A stretch of DNA of 64,000 nucleotides from Enoplosus armatus (Eukaryota > Chordata > Actinopteri > Centrarchiformes > Enoplosidae), in the NCBI RefSeq assembly GCF_043641665.1, contig NC_092194.1, positions 13,741,298 to 13,805,297 on the forward strand, given 5' to 3'. Position 1 is the first letter of the stretch. Each line of letters opens with the position of its first letter. Under the pieces are notes generated by a model that saw only the letters and a list, made by a program, of their open reading frames with translations, was not told the DNA's origin and ran no database searches. Below are positions 35,380-47,650 of the stretch, piece by piece. The position numbers and the translations under genes were made by a program.

Positions 35380-35620
35380 GATTAACGATGGTGCTTGAAG
35401 TAAGCACTGGTGTGAAAGGAGGCTGAGGCCCTTCAGCTTCCAAGCCTTTACAGCCTCTCTGCCATCAATCAGGCCTTGTGTCCAGTAAGTGCTGCTAACA
35501 TTTATGAAATATTCATCAGCCATTCACTTTTGCTTTCCACTCACCCTAATCATTGCGTTTAGGCAGCATTGTGTCACCTCTCCTCTTTTTAGAAGAAAAA
35601 AAAAAAAAGGGCTACAATCA
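35380..35620. promoter_or_regulatory. Candidate conserved non-coding element
   Basis: Complex sequence with TTTATGAAATATTCATCAGCC and CCCTAATCATTGCG words. A donor-like CCA|GTAAGT lies at 35484, 31 nt after a weak acceptor (CTTTACAG), too poor to call an exon. Confidence 0.3.
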
Positions 35621-36329
35621 TCTTCCTGAGGGGAGGTGAATTGCGTTTTTGCTTTTATGCTAGGCGTAAAACGGGTGGACATTTTCGTTCTGGTATGAAA
35701 ATGTCAGTCAAAAGTCTTCCCCTCCCTCCTACGATGCTGCCTCATGTTTTCAGGGACAGTTTACAATCCATGCTTTAATTTAAATTGAATTTAAACTGTA
35801 TGTATTTAAAATGTATGTATGTTTAAATGACTGAATGAAAATATAACGTGTCTTGTGTGTTTGAATGAATGCGTGTTTACACAATGTTACGGTAAGCTGT
35901 GTGGTTGAAATACACAGTATGCGTGTGTGAATACTTGTCCCCGGTACATGCACACTACTGTGTATGTAATAAGTATTACATAAAAAGTTGCACTCAAAGG
36001 AAACTAACTAAATATCTACTTTGACTCTTCTGTATCTTTAATCAGTTTCTAATATGACTCACTCACACAAACTCATTTCAGAGTTTTGCTGTTAACCTCT
36101 GTCTCTTTTTCTTTCTATCTCTGTGGCTCACTTACCTATGACTGTGATTAATGTCATTATAATACAATGAGTATGATATTCCCATCAGTCATGTTCAAAC
36201 AATCCAAGACCCAGCCGATGAAAGGTTGCGATATTCATCACCATCCATTGACTGCAGTCAAACACACGTCTCAGTTCACAATAGCAAAGGGAAATTCCAC
36301 CTTATTCTTCACCCATTTGCAATTCTTAT

Positions 36330-36970
36330 TGCTGTGAGAAAGTTAATCTATCCCTAGCAATAACTCATTGGATGTTACAGCTTAAGCGAAGATGTCCTCA
36401 GTTGCCCATCTTGCATTTTAAACAGGGGGCAAAGAGCCTTGGTACAATTTTCCAAACACAACTGAGCTAACACTGATTTATTGCTCCAGTTTATATAACT
36501 CATATTAGGAATTCATGGACCTGGCAAAAGGGATTAGAGCGTTTATTTCAGGCAGGGAGATGATCCTGTCATTAATGGTCGATACTTTCATCATCGTTTA
36601 AACCAGAGGAATTTGCCCGGTGACGAATCGTGGCGGACATAGCTATCAGAGTTGTGCAGCTGTACTCGTTATCTGCCGACGACCCGCTCTGCTCGGTGAA
36701 CGTGGACCCGCGCCCATCAAACTTGGATTAGGCTGTCAATCAAGCGTCGGCCTCGTATATTGTGTTACAATTTCTCCCAAATGTCACCAAGATCAGAGTA
36801 ATTTCTTGGCTAATTGCATTTCGTCTCCCTTTAATGCTGCACGTTTAATGGTTTTGTTACATTGCGTGACAAGATGGTGTTTCTCTCATACTGGCACGGT
36901 GATGAGCATAAAGAGGGCCACGCTTTTGTTTAGAGAAGGAAATGAAAGAATAAATGACTGTTAAAGTTCA
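36330..36970. promoter_or_regulatory. Candidate conserved element with an isolated CpG cluster
   Basis: Homeodomain-type words (AAGTTAATCTATCC, TCATTAATGGTCGAT) precede a CpG-dense core at 36618-36755 with 15 CpGs, in a region otherwise nearly free of CpG. A 114-codon frame (36620-36964) spans it, but the translation (many Cys, Ser and Arg, no domain) looks like chance. It may be a methylation-free enhancer or a small orphan CpG island. Confidence 0.4.
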
Positions 36971-37192
36971 GAGGGCGTATTCCTGAAATGGCAGCAAATA
37001 AAGAGAAGAAACTGAGAAATGATCCCAATCTTGCCATAGAGTGACATCAATTACACAAAATTCTCATTAGAAAGGGTTGCTCTGTAAGTCTGCCTGGGTT
37101 ATTTTACTCTGGAAGTGGCAGCATGTTATGCTGGAGATCTGTGTCAGACAGCTCAGAGCCATACTGAGGATTTTCTCTCCTCTGACACCTAC

Positions 37193-37212
37193 TTTTTTTT
37201 TTTTTTTTTTTT
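37193..37212 (+). repeat. T20 homopolymer
   Basis: Twenty consecutive T. Could be the A-tail of a retrocopy on the minus strand, but no retrocopy is recognisable beside it. Confidence 0.9.
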
Positions 37213-37379
37213 ACGTGCGGCTGACTTAGTTTAAACATGACAAATACAATTTCAAGCATTTGACTATGTCCATGTGCTTCTCCACAGCTAACAATAGTAG
37301 CCACAATACACCCATTAATTTCCTCCCCTCAGAAATCTTTGCTAGGGGAAATACTATTAACCATGTTAAATAAAATACT

Positions 37380-37650
37380 GAAATGCTAATTCCACTGCAC
37401 ATCATCGGCCGGATTACATTTACAATATATGTCAAGTTATACTGGAGGGAGCCGCACAAATAATTACTAAAACTCTGTTTCTTAAATTCCTCAAAGGCCA
37501 AACATGCACGGGGGTGTCGGGGTGATTCATTACTGCACCATTATGATGGTGGCTCAGTGTTGCAATATATGCAATATGAAGGTGCCATGTACAAAATAAA
37601 GGCCACTGACGAGCATTTTAGAAAGTCCGCCTTACTTCTTGCGTGCCTAA
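37380..37650. promoter_or_regulatory. Candidate conserved non-coding element
   Basis: Contains ATGCTAATTCC (octamer-like), AAATAATTACTAAAAC, GTGATTCATTACTG and two GCAATAT(AT)G words, in complex sequence. Confidence 0.35.
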
Positions 37651-37810
37651 TACAAGCCAGTTTGCACAGGAAACACATTACACACATTATAATTTCAAAT
37701 ATTTAGCTCACATAGAGACTATATTATACTACTGTTATCCTTTCTCCTGTGTAAGTTTGAATAGTTAGACTTACAGCTGTGTACCTGTGCCATCTTAACA
37801 CTACTTGAAT

Positions 37811-37830
37811 TAACCCTAACCCCTAACCCA
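37811..37830 (+). repeat. Short telomere-like repeat
   Basis: TAACCCTAACCCCTAACCCA, three near-perfect units. Confidence 0.5.
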
Positions 37831-38019
37831 AAACCAAAGCACTGCAAGGACAAGATAGCTGACGAGACAATGAAGTGCACTTAACACCACACTCCAGCAC
37901 CATTTATTATTGGCTGGATGAATTAAAGAATTGCCATTAAACATTCAAAAAAAATGAACATCTAGGAATACAAACTATAAATATAGAAGAGAAAAGAAAC
38001 AACGGAGCAACAATAACAA

Positions 38020-38360
38020 ACACTTAACTGCTTTCCATTAGTGCACTTAACCTCCTCTTCATGGTGAGCAATCCCACTTTACATTTCCTGTGGCTAAATG
38101 CGTGTCTCTAATTCACAAATGAGGGGACGTTTTGAGTGGCCCTCTGTCTCCCCAATGAGCAAATGCTGCAATTAACTTTTCCTCTTCTTTTTCTAGAGGG
38201 AGAAGGTGTTTTAAAGACATTAGACTACAGTCAACAGCATCTTCTAGCTACTGCTAAATTTAAGCAGATGTGTTTTTTTTGTTTCTCTGTGGTACTTAAT
38301 ATTACAGCTGAAGATAATAGCCCATTTGTGCTGTATTATTCAAGGATGATTTAATGGAAA
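38020..38360 (+). promoter_or_regulatory. Candidate conserved element with strong splice acceptor
   Basis: A near-perfect acceptor (AACTTTTCCTCTTCTTTTTCTAG) ends at 38196. Entered in phase 2 the frame reads GEGVLKTLDYSQQHLLATAK and stays open to TAA 38352-38354. A second acceptor-like ATATTACAG precedes CTGAAGATAATAGCC. No consensus donor follows. The upstream half (AACTGCTTTCCATTAGTGC, TCTAATTCACAAATG) has enhancer texture. Not identifiable as a gene. Confidence 0.3.
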
Positions 38361-38753
38361 AATCTAAAGGAAGATAGTCATTAGACATTATTACTGGCAT
38401 CAATTGAAATGCAACTTTCAACACATTTCTATACAAAACAATGTTATGCTTTAACATGCACCATTACTTCTTTGGTTTTTAACACACCGCTATTTTAATG
38501 CAACTACAATATGCTAAGAGTTGGTATTAATGACTGTGTGAATGGTGAAATTAATCTCAGGTGTGCACAAGGTGTATAGGGGAGGACCTTGAGGGGGATT
38601 AGTGGTCAAAACAGCAATAATAAGCAACATCATGTCTTCTTGGTGTTACTGCTGACATGACACTCTGGTAAATAATAAGCATATGTCAGGATTAAACCTG
38701 ATTTAGTCCTGTAATGATCTCATTGTATCCGCATGTGCATCATGTGTATGTGA

Positions 38754-38756
<3 letters not shown>

Positions 38757-38786
<30 letters not shown>
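38757..38786 (+). repeat. (TG)15 microsatellite
   Basis: Thirty bases of TG, then interrupted TG to about 38830. Confidence 0.97.
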
Positions 38787-38790
<4 letters not shown>

Positions 38791-39110
38791 CACTATGGCT
38801 ACGCATGCCAGTGAATGTGTATGTGTGTGTCATTACAACAAGAGCTGGTTGCATCCACAAGCAAAATGGCTGCATAATTGGCGATGTCCATGACACTGTG
38901 CTCTCTGTAGGTGTTTTTTCTGCATGTTGCCCAGACTCTAATTACTGGGGCTTCAGCGGGGAGGTAAGGCAGGCGATGAGGAGAAGGCGCCTGTACCGCC
39001 TGATTCTGTCAACTGACGGGTTGTTCTGTCTGCGGCACAGCCAGGCAGCCCAGAATCCCTGGAGTGAGTTTGGGAGAGACCCAGGGACTGGTCATATCAA
39101 CAAATCTTAA

Positions 39111-40539
39111 TCAAAAGCCTGAAATTGTCAGCTGTCATACACCTTTTGTGATCTTTGATACCTTGCCCCTCCTCTGACCCAGACCGCCAAATAATACCTA
39201 CCTACAGACACGCGGACACAGACACACATACACAGAAAGGCACGTAAACAGAGCATATATTCACACATGGCTTACACGTGCTCTCGTTTTCTCTCTCTCT
39301 CATAGACACAAAGACACACAGTGCTTTCACACTGATGGCACATATGCAGGACACACACACTCAGACAGAAAAGCAACAACTTGCAGTATCCTCTTTTGAA
39401 AAATGCAGACAGGCGGTCGGGTTCAACATATTAATGTATTATTTATAATAGCACTCATGGCTCAACTTCTAACTTTGTATGTCTTTGTGTAATCCTGGTA
39501 AAAATACAGAATATTTTCTCTGCTTAAGGAAATGAAAAATTAGCTTTTGTAATTGTGCTACCATTAAGGTGGCACACTAACACCAGTGCTTAGTTCACTG
39601 CAGTGTGTTCTCTGACTTTTCAGTTTAACACAATTACACTGCAGAATTTTGGATGAAGTCCACCACTTTCAAGACCAAACCTTTTAGTCTAATGAATGAA
39701 ACCAGCACTGATGTGCTTCAGCTTAAGAACGGCACATTTTGGTTTACTGAGTCAGGTCAGTGGCAAACAATGCCATTTTATTTTGCCCCAAGTCCCCTTT
39801 CAGACAATCTTAAACTTGTGCTTCAGTTCAGGAGAGGATGGAAAGGCTGTGGTGGCTTTGATCGACCGACTGTTACTAAGAAGCTTTGAGGGGGTTTAAA
39901 GGACCTAAAATGTATAAAATGGACGGATCAAGAGCAAGCAGAAATTTGACGGTTCAGAGGCAGGTTAAAAAAGTAGGAGCATTCCCATACAATATATATC
40001 CAGTTAGTGCATATTAGGGGACGGCAGATGACAAAAGTGGAATCTAAGAGCCGATTAGCACCGTAGTTAAACCTTCACATGAGCAGGGGGTGAATACAGC
40101 TCCATACTCTGTACTCCTCTGTCTTTGAAGGGCAAGATGGAGGCCTATTTATGACTGGAGTCAAAATAAAAGTGAAAAAAATAAAACTAACAGATTGCCA
40201 CTTTAAACTAGGAGATGTAAAAAGAAAAGATTTGTGTGCGATGCTTAACTGTGCCCTAGGTCCTTAACTAAACCAGCAAACAGTGTGTGAGGCTGAAAGA
40301 AAGGAAGTGTGAACGTGTGAAAGAGAACCCAGTGTGATAAGTGCAACACACAAAACAAATCCAAATAAACCCAAAGTTTAGACTAACATTTTAATGTAAT
40401 CATTTTGTCACACTACTTAAGATCTGTTGCCATGCCATGATTGTAAAATGACATTATTTCTTGATTAGAATGCATGCATGATTAAGTAATTGTTAAATAA
40501 AAAAAAAAACAAATACAAAAAACAATGTTGTGGGAGTTG
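39111..40539. other. Non-coding DNA
   Basis: Includes imperfect CA-rich stretches (39205-39370). The frames at 39653-39899 lack protein features. No repeats named. Confidence 0.5.
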
Positions 40540-40960
40540 TCAAAGAATGCTATCATCACTTAATTGGCAATTCATTGATAAAGAATTACAGAAAAACATT
40601 TCTCTTTTGTTAATAAGGACGCATCAACAGAGGCCCTGCCCTCAGTAATGAAACAGGCTTGGACTTGCTAATGATAACTGTTATTTATTCCACTGCTACA
40701 CAGGTTTATTTGGGCCAATGTGGCATCATGAACCTTTCTCACTTTGGTAATTAAGCGTGTTGATACTGCAGGATGCTTACCTGCAATTATGCCATTTTAA
40801 TGAGCAGTAGCGGATGGAATAAGGGCAAGGCGAGGTCAACCAGAGGCAGCAGAGCATTGGTGTTTTAATAGATACTTAAATGCTGTTAATTTAGCTCCCG
40901 GTAATGGAGAAGCCTGCTTGTAGAAAATACAGTTCCAGGCGTGGTAAGTCACGGGCAAGA
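40540..40960. promoter_or_regulatory. Candidate conserved non-coding element
   Basis: One of the most motif-dense blocks: CACTTAATTGGCAATTC, CTAATGATAACTG, GGTAATTAAGCGTG, GCAATTATGCCATTTTAATG and GTTAATTTAGC. A donor-like GTG|GTAAGT occurs at 40940 without a good acceptor nearby. Confidence 0.4.
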
Positions 40961-41450
40961 GGCTGAGGGGCTTTTGGAGGGTAAGATGAAAATTCTTAAA
41001 CTATTCAGAGACTTCTGTTACTGCCCAGAGGAGGATCTCCACATCTTCTGCTTGTTATCGGAGGCAGCCTTGGCATGTTTTCAGCTCTCAAGACTGTTGA
41101 TGGGTTTAGGCAAAGGTTTGGCAGGCCCTCACCTGTTCTCGCGTGCAAAATGTGTCAGTGTCAGGCTGAGTGTCGGATTTTTACAGAGCAGATCCAAGGT
41201 CTAAGGAAAGAAGAGGAAAAAAAAGTTAAGAATGTATAATATAGCGTATAGCATAATGTCTGTAGACATAAAAGAAAAAAATAAGCAAGAAAAGCATCAA
41301 CGTGTGTCTGATTTTATGTGTGGATGTTTAAAGATGGTGCAACAACAGTCTAGTTAGTCTGAATCTCAAGTACGTTACATTTTTCATGGCTGCACATGGA
41401 TCTGCTGGTTTTCCCTGCATGGATCATGTATCACCTCTGCGACTGTGTAA

Positions 41451-41455
<5 letters not shown>

Positions 41456-41503
<48 letters not shown>
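41456..41503 (+). repeat. (CA)24 microsatellite
   Basis: Forty-eight uninterrupted bases, the longest dinucleotide array in the window. Confidence 0.98.
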
Positions 41504-41504
<1 letters not shown>

Positions 41505-43561
41505 CGGTGCTACAGAACACAGGTTATTATAACTCCTGCGCTGGTTTCTTCGAAGGTGGTGTGATAACAGTCATTAAGGTAGCCGTGGGAGGAAACTAAG
41601 TCTTATTAGAGGCGCATGGAGATTCATTGGAAAAACAAGCACTTTCATTAACAGGTGTGAAGCTATGCAAATACATAAACACACCCTGGTAGCCCACTGT
41701 CCTCACACCTGCATGTGAAAAACGGCTGCTTATTAACACAACAACCCTGCAATTAGTTTGGAAGAATCTGATTCAATTAAACCTGACCAGAATGTATGTG
41801 TAAATGTTCAGATGCACGTGCACATGGATATAAGATTGAAAATAAAGATGCCAAATTGATAAGGTTCAAAGGAAAGCTGCATGATGCACGTTATAAATAC
41901 ACAGCAGCCTTGCAGTAATACTGATTTGTCTGTTTGGAACTTTTTACCTCAATGTTTCTCCTTATTTAACAGTGAAAGATCGCTGAGCTAAAATGGCGGC
42001 AACAATAGAACATTGTATTAGTTTCAAGACTGAATTAATATGTTTTCTGTAAGTAAAATAACACAGAAAAATGCCTCAAAACTTGTAGTGATCCTAACAA
42101 TTAATATAATAAGCAGTTAATTGTATGCAATTTCTATTCAAGCTCTTTGTTATGATACTGCCATTTGTTTATGCTACTGTTTGTTCTTTTCCTCATCTTT
42201 TTTTTTTCTTTTAATGAAACCAGCACAAGTACATGGCAGCAGGAGTGAGGTTTGGAATCAGATGGATCAGAAGACACAGTTTCCTGTGTGACACATTTAA
42301 TGCATAACATGCTTCCAGTGAGAGCTCTTGAATGGGTAGATTTTTTGAAATGTGCCAGAGTGGCTCCCCACTGAGCAGTAAGCTAGGTCTTTGATGTATC
42401 GCGCTGTAATGTGGTTGTTATCCATAATCGGCTTGAATTCAGGAGGGCCACGGCTGAAAGAGAGGTACAACGGTAACATGTTCTTGTGGTACATTAAAAT
42501 GTGTACTGTCCTCCCATTAAAAATCCTCCACCCTTGCCCACTGCGACCAGAACTAAACACCCTGAAAGCACCTGAAAATATGCATTCACAAAAACACAAA
42601 AAAGATTTAGTAAAAGCCATGATACTGATGTTTTTATAGTATCCATAGGATGAAGTATAATATTAGTAACAGTAACAGTAACATTGTATACCATTTAAAT
42701 CCTGTGAACTCGTAAGATGATGCTTAAATGGAGTTTCTTGATGCTTATGCAAATTTCCTGTTTCTGCACGTTTGTGATACCATAAGTTTAAACAAGAAAT
42801 AATCCTGACGCTATCACATTAAGCTGTGATGTGAAAGGTGGGAGGCAGACAAGAGTTTGTGATATGCATCAGTGTAGGGCTCGCAAGGAATATGGTGATG
42901 ATATTTTGCATTGCATGAATAACAATCAACAGTTGAAGGAACAAAGAAGTGTTTTGAAATATGAAACCTATTACGCACTAAAATGAGACCCCTAGTAATG
43001 GAGTTTTAATGTTGCATCGCGAAGCAGTGGATTTTTCTGGAAAACAAAGATGGAAGTGACTTGGACCATAGAAATCTTAACATGTAATAATCCAGTAAAA
43101 TCACGAGTTGTTTTCCTGTCATACATCTACTAAGTAATATGGGTGCTTTCCAAAATCAAAAGCCACAACACTGCTGCACATTTGTGCTCATCCATACGGT
43201 TCAACAGATCCTAATCTACATTACCTGTAATATGTATGCTGTAATAAAGATGCTGTTAGAGCTCCTAAAACAGTCTGATGGGCTGCCGAGTAAAAAATAA
43301 ATAAAGTTAAGCACCCAGGTTGTGATTGTTGCTCTAGAGATCTACAATATTATTGCCTTCTAGCCCGTGCTTAGGGTTTTAATTTAGCAGTGATAATTTG
43401 CTTATGCAGGCGTCCACTGATTAGAGTTCTTTGTTGCACCAACTGTTTTTAATATAGTGTGAATTACCCACTGTGCTTGTTTTTACCACCCGAACAGGAC
43501 TGAAAATCAGCAGCGAGCCTATTTGAAATTAAAGATGGTCGAGAAACTGGAGAGACAGGCT
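41504..43561. other. Non-coding DNA
   Basis: Frames on both strands at 42297-42694 overlap each other and lack domains. No array or named repeat found. Confidence 0.5.
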
Positions 43562-43585
43562 GAGAGAGAGAGAGAGAGAGAGAGA
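43562..43585 (+). repeat. (GA)12 microsatellite
   Basis: Twenty-four bases of GA. It causes the Ser/Leu run in the minus-strand frame at 43519-43728. Confidence 0.95.
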
Positions 43586-43931
43586 CTGGTGTAGACAGAC
43601 AGCCAGACAGAGGGAAATGGATGAGATTGTGGGCGTGGTTGTGGGGGTGTTGAGTGTTTGTAAAGGAGAGTAATCAAACTGCAAAAAAGACCAAAATATA
43701 ATATTGAATGCAGCTGACTCTCTGACATTAGCTAGACTATAATAGTTATGTTTGAGGGGCCATCCTCATTGAGGCTCGCAAGAGTGAATGGAAGTGTACT
43801 AGTTATGCATCATTACAGGGGGAAGAGCTGTCCACTTCCTGCTGGGAAGAGATGCCCTCTGCTTTCACACTAAGCGGAGCAGTTCACAAAATAACAGCAT
43901 ACCAAGTGTCTGTCCCCCCTCTCTTTGACAG

Positions 43932-44094
43932 AGGGCTCATATGAAGAGCCCGTGGAAAAGGATACGCCTCCATTTAAACTTAAAAGCAGGCATCTAATTC
44001 ACAGCTTACAAGAGAGAAGTCATAATAGCGCACAGTTAAAAGATGGAAGAGGAGGAAAGGGCTCCACAGTACATAAAAATGCACAATTACAATG
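43932..44094 (+). CDS. Candidate internal exon, unrecognised
   Basis: A strong acceptor (TGTCCCCCCTCTCTTTGACAG, ending 43931) opens a phase-2 frame that stays open to TAA 44096-44098. The sequence has a convincing soluble-protein look: GSYEEPVEKDTPPFKLKSRH, then IHSLQERSHNSAQLKDGRGG and KGSTVHKNAQLQ, hydrophilic and free of low complexity. A fair donor (ATG|GTAAAA) at 44094/44095 would close an exon of 163 nt. I cannot name the family, and both other frames close quickly. It lies at the start of a CNE-like block (44270-44560). A chance frame is still possible. Confidence 0.25.
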
Positions 44095-44269
44095 GTAAAA
44101 CATGCAATTTGATGTTTCTCAACTAAAAAATGGTGCATTTTAAATTCAATTATGAGACAAGACACAGATTGTAAAAAAGAAATAGAAGAATTTGGTTCTT
44201 TTTGGCTCTGTGTGAGCAGGCACAAGGTTGCCCTACGCATCATCAATCTGTATTGTGAAGAGCTCCTGA

Positions 44270-44560
44270 GGTTTTTTCATCAAGGTCTTATCCACTTCAG
44301 AGGTTCAACAGATTAGTGATCCACTGGGGTGCAATGGCTTTTCAGCGCCGTGCTTTACGTCCAATTTGAAGTGTCTAAGAGCATTCTTGTCATTAGTGTT
44401 TACTCGAGACTGTTTTTTAGAGAGCCCAGACTGAGTGTGACATTAAAGACAAATAAAACCACATCAGCCGTGTTGATCTTTTCGAAGGCTCTGGAGAAAC
44501 AGGCCCAACATTTTATCTTGGCAGACAGCAGTTTCAGAGGTTATAGATAGGCCAGCTTGC
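44270..44560. promoter_or_regulatory. Candidate conserved non-coding element
   Basis: Complex, evenly composed sequence with CAGATTAGTGATCC, GTCATTAGTGTTTACTCG and TGACATTAAAGACAAATAAAA words. The 73-codon frame inside (44329-44550) has no recognisable domain. Confidence 0.33.
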
Positions 44561-44569
44561 CGATGCTAT

Positions 44570-46030
44570 TATTTACCAATGGAGCAGAATGTCAGCCCGC
44601 CTATATACCTCTTTGCTTTTCTCTCTGTATTGTTTGCTCCCTGCCTTTGTGAAAGGGGGCACTTTATGGAGGTGAGCGGTGAGAGAAAATATTTCTATCT
44701 TGCCATCAAAGGATCAATGGAGATGTGTTTACCTGTCTAGGGGAACAATGTTCACTCAATAATAATGGATATTAAACAGCTTGTTGACTGAGTGCTTTTG
44801 TCCTGGTCACTTGTCAATCCCTTAAACACTGCAGGCCAGTGGAGGGACACACACTACCGCTGTGGGGTTACCACAGACACCTCCATCCACCAGCGTCTGT
44901 CAGACTGTAGGCTGAGCTGTTCATGGACGCCCCTCCCTCCCTTTGCTGCACAAAAAAGGACATGTCGGGTCAATGAGATTCTCAGTAATTAAACTGAAAG
45001 GGGTCATTTTCAGTGCAAACTCTGAAGCCCTTTGGGTTTAAATGGCAGGTTGGAAGGTGGCTGGCCTCTGCACACACGCCCTGATCTGTCTGAGTAAGCA
45101 GAAGTTTCTGAAAGGAGAGATTGATCGGCCCAGAATGTATATTTAAAACAATATATAATCCTCACTACGGATTCTTTAGATAAGAACTTTTGAGTAATGG
45201 TGCTAAAATGGTGATCAAACCGTTAAGATTTCAGTAGCCACCAATTATACTTCACATAAACTCAACTTTACAAATGTTACGCTGTAGGGAAAGCATTAAT
45301 ATGTTGCCAGAATCATGATCAATGACGGATACCTGCTGAATATTAGTGCAGTCAGCTAAATCCTCGACCCCCCTCCAGTTAGACGAAGCTCAGAATGAAC
45401 CATCTCTTTGTTTTTAATCGTGACTCCTTGCCTTCTGTATAATCCAAACTGTTCTTCACTGTGTAATAACTGTCTTTCATGTGGAGCAGATTTTTAGCTC
45501 ATACCTCAATAAAACAGAAACCCATGGTCATTTTGTGGCTGTTGGGCTACTTTGGGGAATGCAGAGTCTGGCTTTCTAGCCGCTGCAGAGTGGTGCGATG
45601 GGAGCAGCAGAATGAAAAGGCTGGGTTTGTTTTACATAAAGGCTGCAGCCATCAGGACTCAGCAGGACAGGCGGAGAGTGGCTCTCTGGGCCCGATAAAT
45701 CATGACCTGCATTCATTCATTCAGCACATTCAGACCCAGACACACATTTCTCTCCCAGCCAGCTCTGCTGACTCCTCATTTCTGCTCCTGTTTAATATGT
45801 GACCTTATGCTAGGATTTTAGTTTCACCGTTCAGGGGGAGAAAAAGTGAGATGGCTGACAATAGAGCTGTGAGATGCTAGTTTTGGGTTTGCAATACTTA
45901 AAAACGTATGAAAACATAAGCTGAGGGAAGATATTTTACTTTTATTTCAAAACAGACAAACTGCACATTTAAAGTTATAGTGTATCACAAATGCTCGCCA
46001 ACTATTGGTGTATATTTTTCCTTTCTTTCA
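44570..46030. other. Non-coding DNA
   Basis: The 107-codon frame at 45479-45802 is Trp/Ser/His-rich without domain features and is probably chance. No repeats named. Confidence 0.5.
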
Positions 46031-46031
46031 G

Positions 46032-46073
46032 GTGAATGCACGGCGCCCTTTAGGTTTAATGGAATTCGTAGGA
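46032..46073 (+). other. Candidate 42-nt microexon
   Basis: A very strong acceptor (ATATTTTTCCTTTCTTTCAG, ending 46031) is followed 42 nt later by a consensus donor (GGA|GTGAGT). The length is a multiple of three. Phase 0 reads VNARRPLGLMEFVG, and the phase-2 reading (ECTAPFRFNGIRR) is also open. The GC-rich insert (CACGGCGCCC) contrasts with AT-rich flanks, as exons do. Not assigned to a gene. Confidence 0.25.
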
Positions 46074-46539
46074 GTGAGTGACAGGGTTTGAATAGGCTGG
46101 AGAAAATGGGGAGGTAAAAGGGGCATTAGGAGTAGCTAAAGAGGTGGGGGTTGGCTAAAGACTGACACCATCTTCTGCCTGTGACACGAGCACACAAACA
46201 CACACTCACACAGATATTCAATAAAGGGTCAAGGTACAATCATTTCAATACATTTGTGGTGTGTGCGCTTGCGTGTGCGTGTATATGCATGTAATGTGCA
46301 AAAAAAAAACCTTTCACTCTTTGTTTCAATGGCTGAAAAGATCTGCAAGACTAAAGACGCAAAGCTATTTTAGCTACTGGTTACCCACACACACACAAGA
46401 CATCAACACAATTTGGTGTGACTACCGAAAAAAATGGGAAAAAAATGAAAATGCAGAAAATAAAACGGAAAAACACCGCACTCAGAAACAGCAGTGTAAG
46501 TAGTTCAAGTAACAGCTTTAGAGCTCACTACTTTTCTTT

Positions 46540-46950
46540 CTCCTCATTGATGGAACCTGGGGAAAGAGGTCAGGGCAGAGGCTGGTGATGGTAATTGTTT
46601 GTTGGTTTAATGCTCAGTGAGCTGTGTTTACTTCCCATACAACATTGCTTAATTATGTCCTCCGACTGAAGGCAGAGCTGATTACCGCATGACAACCGGA
46701 CTTATACTTCCTCACTTGTCATTAGCATCGTGTGATGGCAGAGAGCATGCGAATGCGCTCGCCTTTGTCTGACTTTGGCCAGGAATAATTGTGTCTTGTG
46801 CCACAGAAATTACCTCAGCAGCAAATGAATGATGCCGATGAGACAAACAGAGGGGGAAATAAGAAAAATGCTGCAGCCGATAACTCCTGACAGATGTTAC
46901 TTTTAAGAATGCTTGGAAGAAACAAATATTTCCTTGGATGGAGCTAGTAA
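46540..46950. promoter_or_regulatory. Candidate conserved non-coding element
   Basis: Contains GGTAATTGTTTG, GCTTAATTATGTCC, GCTGATTACCGC, GGAATAATTGTG and ATGCGAATGCGC (octamer-like ATGCGAAT) in complex sequence. Confidence 0.38.
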
Positions 46951-47359
46951 CCATGGTTGGGTCTTAAATAAACATGTTACACTCTAAGTGCAAGTGTTTA
47001 GGACTGGCAGACGTCTGGATTCCTCACACACTAAACAGACAGCAGTCTGTGATAAGCAAAGGCTTCCATTGTTATTAATTTGTTATTTCTCCTCTGTTTG
47101 GTTCCTGGCTGGATTATCGTGTTGAACACACAGTCCAAATTCCACTGTAAACATTAGCAATTAATCTTCTCACCGGCCCTCCCCCCTCAAATGACTGTTT
47201 TACATAAAGCTGATCAAATTAAGTTGTTTGCAGTGGCCAAATTCTGTTGTCACTTTGTCTGGAAATGCTACAACAGGCATTTACTGATAGACGGTTGTGC
47301 TTTTCTTCGTTACAGTAACTAACCATCATCAGAATTAGTGGGGGGGGGTTTGCCCCTTG

Positions 47360-47650
47360 CATGTCTCATGCGTAGTCGACACTCTCAGTTGGAGCTCTGA
47401 ACCAGAATGGGTGTGCACAACAGAAAACAGCCAGTGCGATTTATATTCGAGTAATCCTTTAATTGCTTCATGGCAAAATGTCTATACCATATTAAGTAAT
47501 TCAATACAGCCAGTTAATGGAAAGGCAGGGAGAGATATCATGTTTTGCATAAAACCTTTAAAGCCACTGCTTCACAACGTGGTCTGCCTCTCTCATTTTG
47601 ATCACATTGACATATTCACAGCCGAGGTAATCCCCAATCTATTTTGGGGC
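47360..47650. promoter_or_regulatory. Candidate conserved non-coding element
   Basis: Contains CTTTAATTGCTTCATGG, ATTAAGTAATTCAATAC and CAGTTAATGG. The 98-codon frame across it is probably chance. Confidence 0.36.

Noticed and set aside
36620..36964. 114-codon frame
   Set aside because: Openness follows from the CpG-rich core. The translation has no recognisable fold, and no splice consensus flanks it.
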